A stretch of 64,000 nucleotides of DNA, taken from NCBI GenBank assembly GCA_002368155.1, contig AP018180.1, positions 3,908,719 to 3,972,718 on the forward strand, read 5' to 3'. The DNA comes from Nostoc carneum NIES-2107 (GTDB lineage Bacteria; Cyanobacteriota; Cyanobacteriia; Cyanobacteriales; Nostocaceae). A program made the translations under genes and the position numbers. A model generated the notes under the pieces. It was not told where the DNA came from and did not search any database. It worked only from the letters and a program-made list of their open reading frames with translations. This document shows, piece by piece, positions 25,527 through 34,830 of the stretch (the stretch's first letter is position 1; every line of letters begins with the position of its first letter).

Positions 25527-26654
25527 ATGGCTTCGATTTTAGTTATTGACGATGAACCCGATAACTTTGATGTTATTGAAGCATTCTTAAGTCAGCAAGA
25601 TTACACACTACATTATGCGGCTGGTGGACAAGAGGCGATCGCATCTCTCAACCTATTTCAGCCAGATCTAATTTTGCTCGATGTCATGATGCCGGGAACA
25701 GATGGTATAGAAGTCTGTAAACAAATTAAAGCCATGTCTCAGTGGCAACCAGTCCCCATTATTATGGTGACAGCTCTCACAGGCAAAGAAGACCTAGCGC
25801 GTTGCTTACAAGCTGGTGCCGAAGACTTTATTAGCAAACCCGTCAACGCAGTGGAACTACGCGCCCGCGTTCATGCAATGCTGAGAATTAAGCAACAGTA
25901 CGACAAAATCCAAAGTTTATCTGATGTCCAAGCCAATACCATCAAAGTTTTAGAAAGCACTCTTGATGAACTACGCGGTAACTTAGTCACGGCTTTACCC
26001 CACGAACTGAATACACCACTCAATGGCATTGTTGGCATCGTCAGCTTGCTGATGGATGATTTTGAGAACATGAATCCTGCCGAAATCCGGGAATGTTTAA
26101 GCTTGGCAGATAAATCAGCCCGTAACTTAGAAAAATTAACCAAACAATTCCTGATTTATTTAGAACTAGAGTTATTAGCACAGCAACCGCAAAAAATCGA
26201 ACCGCAATCAACCTACTTTTCTCAGGATGCGATCGCCACAGCTTTGCAATCTCATGCCCAAATTTTTCAACGTCACGACGATTTAATATTTGCAATTGAG
26301 GAAGCTGAGGTATCTATCTCAAAGCAATATCTAGAAATTATCCTCTATGAATTAGTCGATAATGCCCTCAAATTCTCTCAACCTGGCACAGCCATCAAAA
26401 TTAGCACTCAGGTAGATAAAGAAATGCTGAATCTCTATATCCATGATTTTGGCAGAGGAATGACAGCAGAACAGATTTCCAAAATCGGTGCTTTCATGCA
26501 ATTTGAACGCAAAACCTATGAACAGCAAGGCATAGGCATGGGCTTAAAATTAGTCAAAAAAATCGTCAGAATTTGTGGTGGGCAATTCTCAATTTCCAGC
26601 ATTTATCAACAGGAAACAACGATACATATTGCCTTAGCCCTACATCATAAGTAG
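25527..26654 (+). CDS. receiver-histidine kinase protein (375 aa)
   Basis: An N-terminal receiver (residues 1-120; Asp52 in LILLDVMMPG, acidic pocket IDDEPDN, Lys104 in SKPV) is followed by a short coiled coil, a HisKA-like helix with His159 in ALPHELNTPLNGIVG, and a HATPase_c domain (LYELVDNALKFSQPG; GMGLKLVKKIV). Such receiver-first kinases act in phosphorelays after a hybrid kinase. It lies 132 bases after the large hybrid kinase on the same strand, separated by a MITE-like hairpin, which fits an operon. No DNA-binding domain is present, so the output regulator must be elsewhere. Confidence 0.9.
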   Translation: MASILVIDDEPDNFDVIEAFLSQQDYTLHYAAGGQEAIASLNLFQPDLILLDVMMPGTDGIEVCKQIKAMSQWQPVPIIMVTALTGKEDLARCLQAGAEDFISKPVNAVELRARVHAMLRIKQQYDKIQSLSDVQANTIKVLESTLDELRGNLVTALPHELNTPLNGIVGIVSLLMDDFENMNPAEIRECLSLADKSARNLEKLTKQFLIYLELELLAQQPQKIEPQSTYFSQDAIATALQSHAQIFQRHDDLIFAIEEAEVSISKQYLEIILYELVDNALKFSQPGTAIKISTQVDKEMLNLYIHDFGRGMTAEQISKIGAFMQFERKTYEQQGIGMGLKLVKKIVRICGGQFSISSIYQQETTIHIALALHHK

Positions 26655-26743
26655 CAAATATAGCATTCCTATTTTATTTATTTAGAATTGTTGGGTGCGT
26701 TAGCCTTAGCTAACGCATCACGCATCCAAAGCTTTGTATGGTA

Positions 26744-26844
26744 ATACCAAATCAAATAATGTTTGCGACACATCAATAATATTCTAGAGGGCAAGGCAGT
26801 GCCTTGCCCCTACAATCCGTCCCATTCTTTTTTCAAATTGGTAT
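26744..26844 (+). repeat. MITE-like repeat, copy 2
   Basis: Begins ATACCAAATCAAATAATG and ends CATTCTTTTTTCAAATTGGT; the centre is AGGGCAAGGCAGTGCCTTGCC. Together with copy 3 it fills the space between the kinase and the convergent beta-helix gene. Confidence 0.85.
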
Positions 26845-26849
26845 AAGTT

Positions 26850-26975
26850 ATACCAATTCAAATCATGTTTGCAACAGATAAATTCTCTGTTAGGGCACAG
26901 CAACCAAAATATTTGGGAATATCCCATTATCTTCATGCTGCCATGCCCCTACTCATCTGTTTTTCAAAATGGTAT
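26850..26975 (+). repeat. MITE-like repeat, copy 3 (diverged)
   Basis: Begins ATACCAATTCAAATCATG and ends CTGTTTTTCAAAATGGTAT; about 126 bp, with a diverged centre. It is directly adjacent to copy 2 and reaches the stop codon of the beta-helix gene. Confidence 0.7.
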
Positions 26976-26978
26976 GAT

Positions 26979-28406
26979 TTACCTTGCGAAAGCAGCTTTG
27001 GTAGCGACTTCTAACGCACCTATATCTACAATTGCACCACCTCTACCATCTCCATCTTGCGGACGGTTTAAGCCTTGCTTATCAATAGTCGGTGCATTGA
27101 CACCACTGAAAGTCTGGGTTCCAGTATCAATCGCTGAACTACCAGATCTGAGGGTGAAAATACCCTTGGCCGGATCGCTCAATAGAGGGTCTTTCCCAAT
27201 AATATTGTGAGTTAGCGAACTGGTAAATTTGGAGGAATTGTAAACAACGTTGTAGTCAAATTGAGTATTTTTGGCGTTATATACTTGGTTTGCTACACCA
27301 TCCTTGCGCGTATACATGATGTTGTTGAATACTTTTACCTGATCGGCATCTAGAACCGTAATTTCTCCAGCTTTTGCATGATCGGGAGATTGCGTGTTCT
27401 GATAAGTTGTATTGTTAACTACATCAACATTGGGACTGCTATAGATCATAATCCCAGCACCACCATTGTTATAGGATATGTTGTTAGCAATTAAGGTTTT
27501 GCCTCTATAGGGCTGATGAGTAGAATTCTGTTGGGTATTGAGATTATCATCCATCATAATCCCATGCCCTTCAGTGATTTTGCCTGCCTCTTTCCAGGGA
27601 ACTAAGCTTTTATTTTGGTAAACAATATTTCCCCGAATAATCATTTTGTATTGGCTGGTGTTGTTATCAGAATTCCAGCTATACATCATGCCTAGGGTAT
27701 TGGCTCCCCAAGGAGTATAGAAACAATTCTGATACAAAACATTATTTTCAAATGTCAGGTAATCTCCTTTAATACTACTGATTCCTGCACCGCCAAACTT
27801 CGCAACTTGGTTGTTACGAACTACTATATGGTGGGAATACTCAGTGATTTGAATGCCATTATTTGAGGTGTGGGGATTGTTGAGATTATCCTTTTGCTGT
27901 AATGCATACTGCAAAGTGATATTGTCGTTGTTTCCTTGTAATTTAAAACCCTCAACCGTAATGTAAGAGGAATTAACAATCTGAATGCCAGTGTAATTGT
28001 CTACCTTGATAAATGGTTGATGTCCTGGATAGGCTTTGATGGTAATTGGCTTACTTGCTGTACCTTTTTTGTTTTCAAGATACATCACAGCTTGGTATGG
28101 ATTACTATGTGTATAGGTTCCATTCATGACATAAATGGTATCACCTGGTTGTAAGACGTAGGCAGCTTTTCCCAACGTCCGAAATGCGCTACTTTCCTTC
28201 AGTCCATTATTGTTATCGTTTCCAGTTCCAGAAACAAAGTAGGTTTTACCAGTAGTACTGAGAGCAATTTTTGTATTTGAGTTATTTTGAGTACTTGTCA
28301 GTTTCGATGCCGATAAATCTGCGTTATCAGCATATTCAGTTTGTAACTTAGCTGCATTGCCAAGGTTAACAGGTTGAGTGATTGCAACCGGTTGATCCAA
28401 AAACAT
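26979..28406 (-). CDS. right-handed parallel beta-helix protein with DUF1565-like start (475 aa)
   Basis: KTYFVSGTGNDNNNGLKESS (about residue 53) followed by AFRTLGKAAYVLQPGDTIYV is the DUF1565 motif that starts many polysaccharide-binding or -cleaving beta-helix proteins. It is followed by repeated coil turns such as NSSYITVEGFKLQGN and YSHHIVVRNNQVAKFGGAGI. The C-terminus DIGALEV is the typical end of this group. The sequence resembles pectate lyase-like or carbohydrate-binding proteins; no catalytic residues can be assigned. No clear signal peptide is seen at the ATG used, although an extracellular role is usual. It is a single gene with a 700-base upstream region. Confidence 0.82.
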   Translation of the reverse strand: MFLDQPVAITQPVNLGNAAKLQTEYADNADLSASKLTSTQNNSNTKIALSTTGKTYFVSGTGNDNNNGLKESSAFRTLGKAAYVLQPGDTIYVMNGTYTHSNPYQAVMYLENKKGTASKPITIKAYPGHQPFIKVDNYTGIQIVNSSYITVEGFKLQGNNDNITLQYALQQKDNLNNPHTSNNGIQITEYSHHIVVRNNQVAKFGGAGISSIKGDYLTFENNVLYQNCFYTPWGANTLGMMYSWNSDNNTSQYKMIIRGNIVYQNKSLVPWKEAGKITEGHGIMMDDNLNTQQNSTHQPYRGKTLIANNISYNNGGAGIMIYSSPNVDVVNNTTYQNTQSPDHAKAGEITVLDADQVKVFNNIMYTRKDGVANQVYNAKNTQFDYNVVYNSSKFTSSLTHNIIGKDPLLSDPAKGIFTLRSGSSAIDTGTQTFSGVNAPTIDKQGLNRPQDGDGRGGAIVDIGALEVATKAAFAR

Positions 28407-29117
28407 AATAATGCGACTCCTAAGGTGTTCGATGAATTGAGTAGCACACTCCTGGCAATGAATAAACGGAAAATCTACAAATTACCGTTTTACAAATATT
28501 CGCGATCGCATAGATGCCTATTTAATTCATTAAAAGGCTCTCAGCCCAAATTTTGAGCCTCGCCACATCTCCCACTGATGATGGTTGTTAAGTTAGCCAA
28601 TTTTGCAACCAAATTCGTGTTTACTTAGGATGCGATTATCTAGGTGAAACCGCTGTTGTAAACCTGACCTAGAATACCATCTGTTTTTATACCATCCGAT
28701 TAACCTATGCCACTTTTGAACCTGGCACACTTGTGGGGACTGGGTAATCGGGAAAAGGAGAACAAATTTCAAATATCTATAGATTCTTACAAATGATTGA
28801 GGACTGCTATATAAATTTGTCAGGATGAGACAATAGACTTATGTCCAAAGGATATCTATTATTATTTTGCGGTTTGTAACCAAAATTAATAGCACGCTGG
28901 TAATTTCAGTCTTATTTAACAGCCCATAGCAGTATATATAGTCAAAGACGTTTATAGAGAGTTTATAAGTACTGCGAGTAATTATTAGAAAATTTGGTAC
29001 AAGCTCTATTCAGTAGCCTTTGCAGTCAGCAATATCGCAAATAGTAGATCGGGTCATCTTCGGTATATTGCACAGAATTTCACGATGCATCGCTTTCACC
29101 CTATGGAGGTGATAATT
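28407..29117. other. divergent intergenic region, 0.7 kb
   Basis: Separates the beta-helix gene and the phosphoribosyltransferase gene, so it must hold two promoters. A six-base-pair hairpin AGGCTC...GAGCCT lies at 28534-28556. I see no gene and no tandem repeat here. Confidence 0.5.
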
Positions 29118-29786
29118 ATGTCTACAAAATTCCGTAACCGCTTAGAAGCTGGTCAGATGTTAGGTAAACAACTAACAGCCTATGCTAGTTGCCCAAACTT
29201 GTTGGTTTTAGGCTTACCTCGCGGTGGTGTACCAGTAGCATATCAAGTAGCAAAGGCACTAGGTGCTCCATTAGACATCTGCTTAGTGAGAAAACTAGGT
29301 GTACCTGGCCATAAAGAATTGGCAATGGGAGCAATTACATCGGGAGGTATTCGAGTATTAAATTATGATGTTGTGAACTCTTTGGGCATTTCCAGTCAGA
29401 CGATTGAGCAAGTAACGGCTGATGAATTCCAAGAATTACAGCGTCGCGATCGCGCTTATCGAGGCGATCGCCCTCCAGTTAATGTCAAAAATTGCACAGT
29501 CATTGTTGTGGATGATGGTATTGCTACTGGCTCAACCATGCGTGCTGGTATTACCATATTGCAACGCCAACAACCCGAGCGCATGATTGTAGCAGTTCCA
29601 GTTGCACCACCTGAAACTTGTGAACAATTGCAGAGGATAGTCGATGAAGTAGTTTGTTTGAAAATGCCAGAGCAAATGTGTGCAGTTGGTCTATGGTACG
29701 AAAACTTTTTGCAAACTACCGATGAAGAAGTGCGCTATCTGCTTACGAAGCACTCATCTGCTAGTAACTATTCTGTTTCACTTTAA
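29118..29786 (+). CDS. phosphoribosyltransferase family protein (222 aa)
   Basis: A type I phosphoribosyltransferase fold: the PRPP-binding loop VIVVDDGIATGSTM (about residues 121-134) and an N-terminal LVLGLPRGGVPVAYQVAKAL. A hood region (KELAMGAITSGGIRVLN) is typical of the uncharacterised YhfP/ComF-unrelated bacterial group rather than of a specific purine or pyrimidine salvage enzyme. I moved the start to ATG 29118 because GGAGGTGATAATT lies directly before it; an upstream in-frame ATG at 29085 lacks such a site. The substrate base is unknown. It is a single gene. Confidence 0.87.
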   Translation: MSTKFRNRLEAGQMLGKQLTAYASCPNLLVLGLPRGGVPVAYQVAKALGAPLDICLVRKLGVPGHKELAMGAITSGGIRVLNYDVVNSLGISSQTIEQVTADEFQELQRRDRAYRGDRPPVNVKNCTVIVVDDGIATGSTMRAGITILQRQQPERMIVAVPVAPPETCEQLQRIVDEVVCLKMPEQMCAVGLWYENFLQTTDEEVRYLLTKHSSASNYSVSL

Positions 29787-29818
29787 GAAAGAGAATAATC
29801 CCGCCTCAATTTTTCAAC

Positions 29819-29928
29819 TTATACTAATTCCAAGAATGCTTGCGAGATAAAAATTACTGGTAAGGGTACAAAAATTTTGTCTCCCTAACTATGTCTCGCA
29901 TTCTTTTTTTAAATAGGTTTCAATTTTG
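29819..29928. repeat. degenerate MITE-like repeat
   Basis: Starts ATACTAATTCCAAGAATGCT and ends CTCGCATTCTTTTTTTAAAT; the middle contains AAGGGTACAAAAATTTTGT, also seen as a perfect palindrome at 47171. The rest of 29787-30108 holds T/C-rich filler and no gene. Confidence 0.5.
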
Positions 29929-30108
29929 ATTAGCTTAATCAAAAAAACAAGTGGAATTCCCTTCTCTTGTTCATTGAGCAAACTCATATTTTGGCATTCC
30001 TAGCCAATAAATTATCCAATTTACGAGAGAGAATATTTTCTGTCTCCCTCCTGCTCCCTGCTCCCTTGCCCAAAAAGCAATAGTATATTTTTAGTTGGAA
30101 GTCCCTTT

Positions 30109-30624
30109 CTAGGCACCAGTTGGTTCTGTGTAACCTTGAATATTTTCTGGCTCAAATTGACGTAGTATCCGAGTCGCTTGACGGGTTAATTCTTCTGTAC
30201 CCTTCACCACAATTAAATACTTACCTGCATTCAGTCGATTGCGATAAGGTAAAGCATCGCCGCTACCTGTGGTCAGACCAACACCACCACCAACAAAGTA
30301 GGCTCCTAAGGCACCAGAAATGGCTCCTAAAACACCACCAATAATGTGATTACCAATATTACCAACTGCGGATAAGATTTCGATACCAGTTAAAAAGTTG
30401 AAAGCATAACCAGCAACAAATCCTAAGGGAACAAGCCAGTACAATAAGCGTTTAGCTCCTTTAGCGGCTTGTTTATTAGGGTCAATTAACCCATACTCAT
30501 CAGCACTTTTATAGCCACTGCCTAAAATATCAATTTGGTTACCGGATAAGCCTTCGTTTTCTAAAGCAGAGTAAGCTGCTTCTGCTTGGATTCTATCTGG
30601 CAAAACTGCAACAAGGTAATTCAT
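30109..30624 (-). CDS. glycine-zipper membrane protein of unknown function (171 aa)
   Basis: The N-terminal domain MNYLVAVLPDRIQAEAAYSA looks like a small alpha/beta (heat-shock or GSP17M-like) domain. It is followed by a membrane segment (LLYWLVPLGFVAGYAFNFLT) and a glycine-zipper hydrophobic stretch (IIGGVLGAISGALGAYFVGG), and ends with a short soluble domain YLIVVKGTEELTRQATRILR. This layout occurs widely in cyanobacteria without a known role, probably in stress-related membrane functions. It is a single gene. Confidence 0.75.
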   Translation of the reverse strand: MNYLVAVLPDRIQAEAAYSALENEGLSGNQIDILGSGYKSADEYGLIDPNKQAAKGAKRLLYWLVPLGFVAGYAFNFLTGIEILSAVGNIGNHIIGGVLGAISGALGAYFVGGGVGLTTGSGDALPYRNRLNAGKYLIVVKGTEELTRQATRILRQFEPENIQGYTEPTGA

Positions 30625-30922
30625 AAATACCTCAACTAAGTGACGAATGAAAATCGATTGAGCTTTGGAGCAGCAGCATAATTACTCCTACAACTACGAA
30701 GGATAAACTGACCCAAAATAAAACTAAATTCAGCCGCATTCTACTTTTATTCCTACAGTTGAATTATGTTGTTGTTACCGCTTCGTAGTTAGCAGCAGGA
30801 AAAACGCCGAGTTACGATTAAGTACACAACACTGTATTTATTGCAGATTAAACAATACAATTTCTCAATACCTCTGTCTAAAGACTCAATCGTTAACTAA
30901 CAATAATTTATGTTGCACAATT

Positions 30923-30945
30923 AGGGTAGGCATTCTGCCTACCCT
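30923..30945. other. perfect hairpin AGGGTAGGCA...TGCCTACCCT
   Basis: Ten-base arms with a three-base loop, about 100 bases downstream of the DUF2808 gene. No T-tract; a weak terminator or a mobile hairpin. The remaining intergenic bases 30625-31045 show nothing else. Confidence 0.55.
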
Positions 30946-31045
30946 ATAAGATTTTGATGCAATCTGAGATATGTAATCTCTACCTTTTTAGCTATTTTGT
31001 TTTGCAGTTCCAGACACTCACCACCATGCAAAGAGAGTATCTAAT

Positions 31046-31546
31046 TTAGCTTTGATCGAGGAGATCAATTCTGGCTGTTCCAATTGGAATATCTCCTTTC
31101 AAACCAACTCTTTGGCCAGTTACACCATAAAGCAGTGTTCTTACGCCTGAACTCCTGGTTCGTATACCTGTGAGATTTACCTCTACCACACCACCAGAAG
31201 TTACAGGTTGCTCAAAGGTGATTGCTATACGTTCTTTACTAATTTCTGTTTTAGCAGCAATTTGTTTACCTGATTGGTCTGTAATCTCTACACTATTAAA
31301 ACGTTCCATTTGGTCTGGTAGAGATATCATTAAATCCTGCAGCGACATCCCAACTACTGCAACTTGGATAAAGTGAGCATTATTACGAACACCAGAACCA
31401 GTAATATGAGGAACGTTAATTTGATATGCTATTTGAGATTGTGCCTGTGTATTTAGCTGTTTATATTTAACAGGTGTAGCTATAGCAGCAGCAGATGTAG
31501 TGAGTATGAGAGCAGATAAAGCACTACCAATTAATTTTTTCATCAT
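31046..31546 (-). CDS. DUF2808 domain secreted protein (166 aa)
   Basis: The signal peptide is KKLIGSALSALILTTSAAAIA, with cleavage probable after AIA. The mature part matches DUF2808: IQVAVVGMSLQDLMISLPDQ, a strand with VEITDQSGKQIAAKTEI, and LTGIRTRSSGVRTLLYGVTG. The family is found almost only in cyanobacteria, exported to the periplasm, function unknown. I placed the start at the ATG (31546) that follows AAGAGGTTATT; an upstream in-frame ATG at 31564 would add six residues that disturb the signal peptide only slightly. Confidence 0.88.
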   Translation of the reverse strand: MMKKLIGSALSALILTTSAAAIATPVKYKQLNTQAQSQIAYQINVPHITGSGVRNNAHFIQVAVVGMSLQDLMISLPDQMERFNSVEITDQSGKQIAAKTEISKERIAITFEQPVTSGGVVEVNLTGIRTRSSGVRTLLYGVTGQRVGLKGDIPIGTARIDLLDQS

Positions 31547-31686
31547 AATAACCTCTTTCTTCAATTACCAAGAGCTTGATGTCAATCAAGAGCCTGTAAT
31601 TAATAGATTGATTTATTAATCTGAGATCAAGCTGACTGAAAAATTAGAGTCTGCTGAGTTTTTGATAAGCTGTTCCATATTTAACT

Positions 31687-31734
31687 TGTATTTATTGTAG
31701 GGCGGGCAAGATGCTCACCCCACAATAAATATAC
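31687..31734. repeat. TATTTATTGT...ACAATAAATA hairpin repeat
   Basis: Arms TGTATTTATTGTAGGG and CCCCACAATAAATATACA enclose GCGGGCAAGATGCTCA. A related element lies at 46626-46693 and half of one at about 18452-18480. Confidence 0.7.
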
Positions 31735-31863
31735 AATTCAGGTTATGCAAACTAAATGTGGTTGAGCTTATTATTTGTTAAAAATGGCTCCCAGGCGACG
31801 CATTATCCAATATGAATGTCAGAAAAACTAGAAAACTAGCCCCTAATTTATCCTCTGAAGAAT

Positions 31864-32649
31864 TCAACTCCAATTTGAGAAGTTATCACCAAACTGAGCA
31901 AGAGATAATAACTGAATCCGTTGGTCATTGTCGGCTGTTTCTCTTTCCGATTGAGTATTGTAGCCCCAGTCTGCCAAGAAAAGTTTGACATCTGCAAGGT
32001 CTGATTGCTGTTGTACTAATTGCAATGTCTTGAGCCTATCTTCTACAAACCAAAGACTAACAGGCTTTTGAGTTGCTGTCTGGATTAATTCGCGGAGAAT
32101 TTCATATTTAGGACGTTTCTCTTCTTTGCCAAAAATCTCTTGAGAAGATAACTCTACTCCTTCTTGTTGCAATAGCTGCTGGACAAAACGCCCTTCTTTG
32201 GTGGTAACAATATATAAGCTAACCGCACTAGCAATAGTTGCTTTGATTTTGTCGATTACACCAGGATAAAATCTATGCAGACTTAACCAGCCATTCAAAT
32301 CAGTAGCAATCCATTCATCGCGGATATTATCTAGTGCGGCAGCAATTTCTCTTGCTTGTAGCTTGTAGTTTAACAATATTTGTGGAGCAATTTTTACCCA
32401 ATCTTGCAGGATATTGTCATCCGCAATCCCTTCTACCAATGCTTTGATTAAAACAGGCATTTCCCAGCCTGTTTCAATTACTGGTCGTAGCCGATAAAAT
32501 CTCGAGGCTAAATTATCGGCTGGTATATTGTTAGCAGGCGACCAGATTTTACAATAGGTGCGCCATGCTACCTCAAAATATTCAATTAGTCCATCGCAAA
32601 TCACTCCATCAAAGTCTAGGGCTAAAATTGTGGGACTACTTGCGGTCAT
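31864..32649 (-). CDS. HAD-superfamily hydrolase (261 aa)
   Basis: Motif I is LALDFDGVICDG with nucleophile Asp12 and Asp14; motif II is YIVTTKEGRF (Thr); motif III/IV is LWFVEDRLKTLQLV with Asp. A helical cap region lies between residues 25 and 130. This arrangement fits a phosphatase of the beta-phosphoglucomutase/phosphoglycolate-like group, but the cap is divergent and a substrate cannot be given. Conserved across cyanobacteria as a single-copy HAD protein. It lies 160 bases from the next minus-strand gene, apparently a single gene. Confidence 0.85.
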   Translation of the reverse strand: MTASSPTILALDFDGVICDGLIEYFEVAWRTYCKIWSPANNIPADNLASRFYRLRPVIETGWEMPVLIKALVEGIADDNILQDWVKIAPQILLNYKLQAREIAAALDNIRDEWIATDLNGWLSLHRFYPGVIDKIKATIASAVSLYIVTTKEGRFVQQLLQQEGVELSSQEIFGKEEKRPKYEILRELIQTATQKPVSLWFVEDRLKTLQLVQQQSDLADVKLFLADWGYNTQSERETADNDQRIQLLSLAQFGDNFSNWS

Positions 32650-32811
32650 GGTTTTGAGGATGAAAACTGCTTTGGTTAGCTTATCCGATCCTGCAACAAT
32701 TTTTCTGTATCAATGCTAGTACATCGCGGCAACAGTTTCTAATCAGTCGTGATGGTAGTGCTGAGCCCTGAGTTGAATTTTGTACTGATTAGTTATTTCT
32801 GCCAGTCTGCA

Positions 32812-33009
32812 CTAGTTGTCATTTTTTTCTGACCAGTCCACCGGTTCTTGCGTAACTTCCTTTGATTGCATAATGTCTAGTGCATCTTGGTCTGCCATTT
32901 CGATAATTGCTGCCACATATTGCCGTACTTGTTCAGCAACATCGGGTTTCCATTGACGCAATTTTGTATCTAGAGTTTCCGCTAAAGCTTCCATAGATAC
33001 CTCTACCAT
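32812..33009 (-). CDS. small acidic conserved protein (65 aa)
   Basis: The protein (MVEVSMEALAETLDTKLRQW...) is helical, begins VEVSMEALAETLDTKL and ends DIMQSKEVTQEPVDWSEKND. It looks like a real small gene: base composition matches its neighbours and it has a GGTAGAGGTATCT-type upstream region. Not recognised with confidence; its size and composition would suit an antitoxin-like or regulatory partner, but no toxin gene follows. Confidence 0.55.
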   Translation of the reverse strand: MVEVSMEALAETLDTKLRQWKPDVAEQVRQYVAAIIEMADQDALDIMQSKEVTQEPVDWSEKNDN

Positions 33010-33184
33010 GAATGAGTGTGGTGCCTAGTACCATGTTAGAGTATCTAAGCCAGAGGTTGCTCAACAGTTACCTTAATCGCCAGTAAATTGGTTAAGTAAA
33101 ATAGTCAAAATGCAGGTTATGCAAGCATTTGGTAAATTTTAAATTTGTCGGGTGTGTAGTATTTAAGATTCGCTGCTAGGCTAA

Positions 33185-33640
33185 TTAGGTGTCAGCGTTT
33201 ACAGAATTAAGCAAAATTGTCCGAACACCATCAACAAACTCATAATGCCACTGTTCTGGTTGAGTCTGTTTATGCCCCTGAACAAATTGCAGCAATCCAC
33301 TCATAAAAACTTCTGCTTAGTGAATGTGACTAGATTCTGGCAAGAGTTCTTGCTGAATTAGATGTATTACAGGCAAACTTACAGGTGCAGCTGTGCCATT
33401 AAGCCTGCTAATTTTCTGGCAAGGGGGGAAATACAGTCGCTAATTAGCAATATCAACCTTCTACCTGTGGCATCCAATAGCTCTTTTGGACTGCGAGAAC
33501 GTTGTTTTCTTGGCACTTTTTGCTGAAACGAGAAAATGTTAATTTTTGGAATTCGGCAATGGTTTCTTGCAAAACAACTATTGTACGGGTTTCTTCCACC
33601 ACCAGCACTAATTCTAGCCAACGTTCCCGTGCGGTTTACT
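33185..33640 (-). pseudogene. decayed SAV_2336-type (N-terminal domain-related) protein gene
   Basis: Translating the minus strand in shifting frames gives a chain of recognisable segments in the right order: TARERWLELVLVVEETRTIV, KELLDATGRRLILLISDCIS, APVSLPVIHLIQQELLPESS, AEVFMSGLLQFVQG and HYEFVDGVRTILLNSVNADT, ending at 33185. These resemble the vWA-like N-terminal part of cyanobacterial SAV_2336-related proteins found in conflict-type systems. At least three frame changes or stops separate the pieces, so it is not translatable. The upstream and downstream parts of the ancestral gene are missing. This assignment rests on my recollection of the family's motifs. Confidence 0.6.
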
Positions 33641-33885
33641 TATCTTAAGCAATCTCTACTTTTAGGTAATTTATTGAAGTATAAAACGTTGAAATTAGCC
33701 TTGAAAAAATCAGGCTTGTTTTATTTATAACTCAGCCTTAAAATAATATTAAGATAAATGCTAAAACCATCAAAAATATTTCCAAAGTGCTATCGGCACG
33801 CAGATTGGCAATCTGATGAAACAAGATTGGCGATGATTTTGGTATTTTTAGAAAAATATTTCTTTTGGGGATGAGGGCGTTATTG

Positions 33886-34329
33886 ATGCAATTAAAGTTA
33901 GACAATAGCGAATCAAATAATAATGAAAAAGTAGAAGAGAAGAAAAAGCCGGGAAGATTAAATCCATCGCGCATCCGGGATCACCTGGCTAACGAACGCA
34001 CCTACCTAGCTTGGATGCGAACTGCGATCGCGCTTTTAGGTTTTGGTGTCGTCATCGTCCGGTTACGCGCCTTTCAAGTTCCTTTGCTACCTCATCCGGG
34101 AACTGGTTGGAAGTTAGGTTTAGTGTTCTCCTTGGTGGGTTTAATTACAGTGTGGCTGTCCACAGGACATTATTTTGCAGTTCGTCGCGATATTGAAGAA
34201 GATAGTTACGAACCGACAGATCGCTGGGTCATCCTTTTCAGCCTTGCTATTATGATCCTCGGTTCTGGAGTCATCTATTATGTCTTTACTGCGCCCTTGA
34301 GTCCTATTAGTCCAGTGATACCTGAGTAG
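33886..34329 (+). CDS. DUF202 small membrane protein (147 aa)
   Basis: The core RDHLANERTYLAWMRTAIAL (about residues 40-59) is the DUF202 signature, followed by two more membrane helices (WKLGLVFSLVGLITVWLST and WVILFSLAIMILGSGVIYYV). Three helices in total; DUF202 domains occur in YidH-like and VTC-chaperone-related membrane proteins of unknown or structural function. I took ATG 33886, preceded by GAGGG at nine bases; in-frame ATG 33871 and TTG 33865 lie upstream. The N-terminus is hydrophilic and charged. Confidence 0.85.
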   Translation: MQLKLDNSESNNNEKVEEKKKPGRLNPSRIRDHLANERTYLAWMRTAIALLGFGVVIVRLRAFQVPLLPHPGTGWKLGLVFSLVGLITVWLSTGHYFAVRRDIEEDSYEPTDRWVILFSLAIMILGSGVIYYVFTAPLSPISPVIPE

Positions 34330-34380
34330 GGGGGATTGGGGATTGGGGATTGGGGACTGGAGATTGGGGATTGGGGATGA
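34328..34380. repeat. GGGGATT/GGGGACT heptamer tract
   Basis: About seven GGGGAYT units directly after the DUF202 gene, followed by three CAAATGA units up to 34433. STRR1-type repeat. Confidence 0.9.
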
Positions 34381-34433
34381 GGTAGAGAAGGAGAGAAAAA
34401 GCAATTACCAAATGACAAATGACAAATGACAAA

Positions 34434-34670
34434 TTAATTGATTACTTTATCAATGGAAGCTAAGCGGTTGCGCTGTTTTAACCACAACTCACAAACTTCT
34501 TTGGTAAGTTGAATTTCTTCCTGTGTTAAGACTTCGTCTGGTTTCTTCTCGGCTAGTATCTGGGCGGCTTTAGCAGCTTTATCGTAGTCTACGCCGTATT
34601 TAACTAATTCTGTATGTAGCAATTGCCGTTCTTTTTGTAAAAATTTATGTCTGTCTTTTAAATAATTCAT
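34434..34670 (-). CDS. small conserved helical protein (78 aa)
   Basis: MNYLKDRHKFLQKERQLLHT and the following helices are rich in Lys, Glu and Leu, with a conserved-looking block EVLTQEEIQLTKEVCELWLK. No signal peptide, membrane helix or known domain. Reading frame and codon use look genuine and the gene has its own short upstream region. Not recognised. Confidence 0.65.
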   Translation of the reverse strand: MNYLKDRHKFLQKERQLLHTELVKYGVDYDKAAKAAQILAEKKPDEVLTQEEIQLTKEVCELWLKQRNRLASIDKVIN

Positions 34671-34830
34671 TTTTTATGATAGTTAAATTTATCTAGCTTT
34701 ACTTTAATGTGCAAAATTTATGCAATTCCTACTTCTTACTTTAGGTAGATAAAATAAATGTCTTAAGGAATCTTTTATATTTGTGAACAAAATTATTCAC
34801 TACTTCAATAAACTTCACTCTCAAAGCAAA

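Noticed and set aside
33379-33621. Minus-strand open frame of 80 codons
   Set aside because: Only its second half belongs to a recognisable family; it is one piece of a frameshifted pseudogene.
34328-34380. Possible CRISPR-like array from regularly repeated 7-mers
   Set aside because: The units are contiguous heptamers with no spacers; the same holds for the other STRR tracts.
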